Source of the DNA: Chloroflexota bacterium
GTDB lineage: Bacteria > Chloroflexota > Dehalococcoidia > Tepidiformales > Tepidiformaceae
DNA: 64,000 nucleotides
Assembly: GCA_026705605.1 (NCBI GenBank)
Contig: JAPPAK010000001.1
Span: 434,001-498,000, forward strand
Direction: 5' to 3'
Shown in pieces: positions 63,609-64,000 of this stretch (the stretch's first letter is position 1; each line of letters begins with the position of its first letter). Position numbers and translations under genes: made by a program. The notes under the pieces were generated by a model, which was not told where the DNA came from, did not search any database, and saw only the letters and a list, made by a program, of their open reading frames with translations.

Positions 63609-64000
63609 TTACCCCCTCTGTCTACCCCTTCGCCTGGGGCGCGACGGGCGCAGCACCTGCTCGAACCACAGCCCCCCGTCCGGCCCTTCGCCGTGAAGCG
63701 GCCGGAACCCCATCCGCACCCAGAAGTACACGGCCAGCCCGCGGTCCGGTGGCGCCCACGTCCGCACGACCGGGTAGCGGCGCTTCAGCGCCTTCAGCAG
63801 CGCCGTCGCCGCCCCCGACCCAGCCCCGTACCCCCGCGCCTCCTCGTCGATGCACAACCGCTCGATGAAAGGAACATCCCCCGCAAGGTCGATTGCCACC
63901 TCCCCCACAACCTCCCGCCTCCCCTTGCGCCGCACCTCGTACCGCACCGCCCCGTCCCCCTCGACCCGCCGCAGGGTTACCCACTCGCCTGCGATCCGCT
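63609..64000 (-). CDS. GNAT acetyltransferase, N-terminus beyond the window
   Basis: The frame stays open through the right edge (codons spell IAGEWVTLRRVEGDGAV before a GTG at 63947). The visible 130 residues hold the GNAT core: EVAIDL and FIERLCIDEEARGYGAGSGA for the acetyl-CoA loop and YFWVRMGFRPL for the last strands. The tail is Arg-rich. The substrate is unknown; the true start may lie outside. Confidence 0.75.
   Translation of the reverse strand, partial: RIAGEWVTLRRVEGDGAVRYEVRRKGRREVVGEVAIDLAGDVPFIERLCIDEEARGYGAGSGAATALLKALKRRYPVVRTWAPPDRGLAVYFWVRMGFRPLHGEGPDGGLWFEQVLRPSRPRRRGRQRG

Overview
The window is GC-rich, densely packed bacterial chromosome. I see no phage, insertion sequence, CRISPR array or rRNA. 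Lipoproteins with short acidic stretches after the lipobox Cys, the serine-glyoxylate-type aminotransferase/serA pair, a class 1B pyrD, two bifunctional-nuclease-fold proteins, DUF951, Rex and many GTG starts with GTGA/ATGA overlaps suggest a Chloroflexota-type (Dehalococcoidia-like) bacterium. This placement is an inference from gene content; no rRNA is present to confirm it.

Region 1 (1-14 kb) is mainly iron handling. efeO and efeB (EfeUOB-type uptake; no efeU in the window) lie at the left edge. On the same strand, from 12.6 kb down to 3.5 kb, are a ferric-iron binding lipoprotein, bfd, bfr, a 45-codon small ORF, hemH, a 1061-residue fusion (LPG-synthase-type membrane domain, phosphodiesterase, GT2 glycosyltransferase), a FEA1-like low-iron lipoprotein with a long Gly-Thr/His-Thr linker, a short UDP-sugar dehydrogenase-like protein and a BFN-like protein. 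Three leaders here carry a TTAGGT motif that could be a DtxR/IdeR-type iron box. Two paralogous MarR regulators with palindromic leaders close the region.

Region 2 (14-25 kb) is late cobalamin synthesis and salvage. cbiB-cobD-cobQ run rightward and meet a long leftward operon btuC-cobO2-btuF-btuD-cobO1-cobT-cobS-cobU. That operon starts with a cobalamin riboswitch, and a terminator-like hairpin sits on the btuC start. Corrin-ring genes are absent, so the set fits cobinamide or corrinoid salvage. A tRNA-Leu(UAA) precedes it.

Region 3 (25-34 kb) holds an MBL hydrolase, a MoxR/DUF58/DUF4129 set, a ComB-like phosphatase, and murI-pyrF-DUF951-MFS chained by start/stop overlaps, then a BFN protein.

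Region 4 (34-43 kb) is the F-type ATP synthase operon atpZ/I-B-E-F-H-A-G-[HAD]-[enoyl-CoA hydratase]-D-C. Two unrelated enzymes interrupt it and subunit a is greatly enlarged.

Region 5 (43-64 kb) has a frameshifted VOC gene, a MurA homologue lacking the usual Lys and Cys, mreB, a small P-loop kinase, rex, selA, the aminotransferase/serA pair, an AAC(6')-like acetyltransferase, DUF1015, HIT, RNase PH, comEC, a winged-helix regulator, a lipoprotein/threonine aldolase/unknown trio, a polysaccharide deacetylase lipoprotein, tRNA-Pro(UGG), pyrD, a small zinc-ribbon-like protein and a GNAT gene running off the right edge. No stretch over about 300 bases lacks a feature; the 340 bases before btuC hold the riboswitch and its expression platform.
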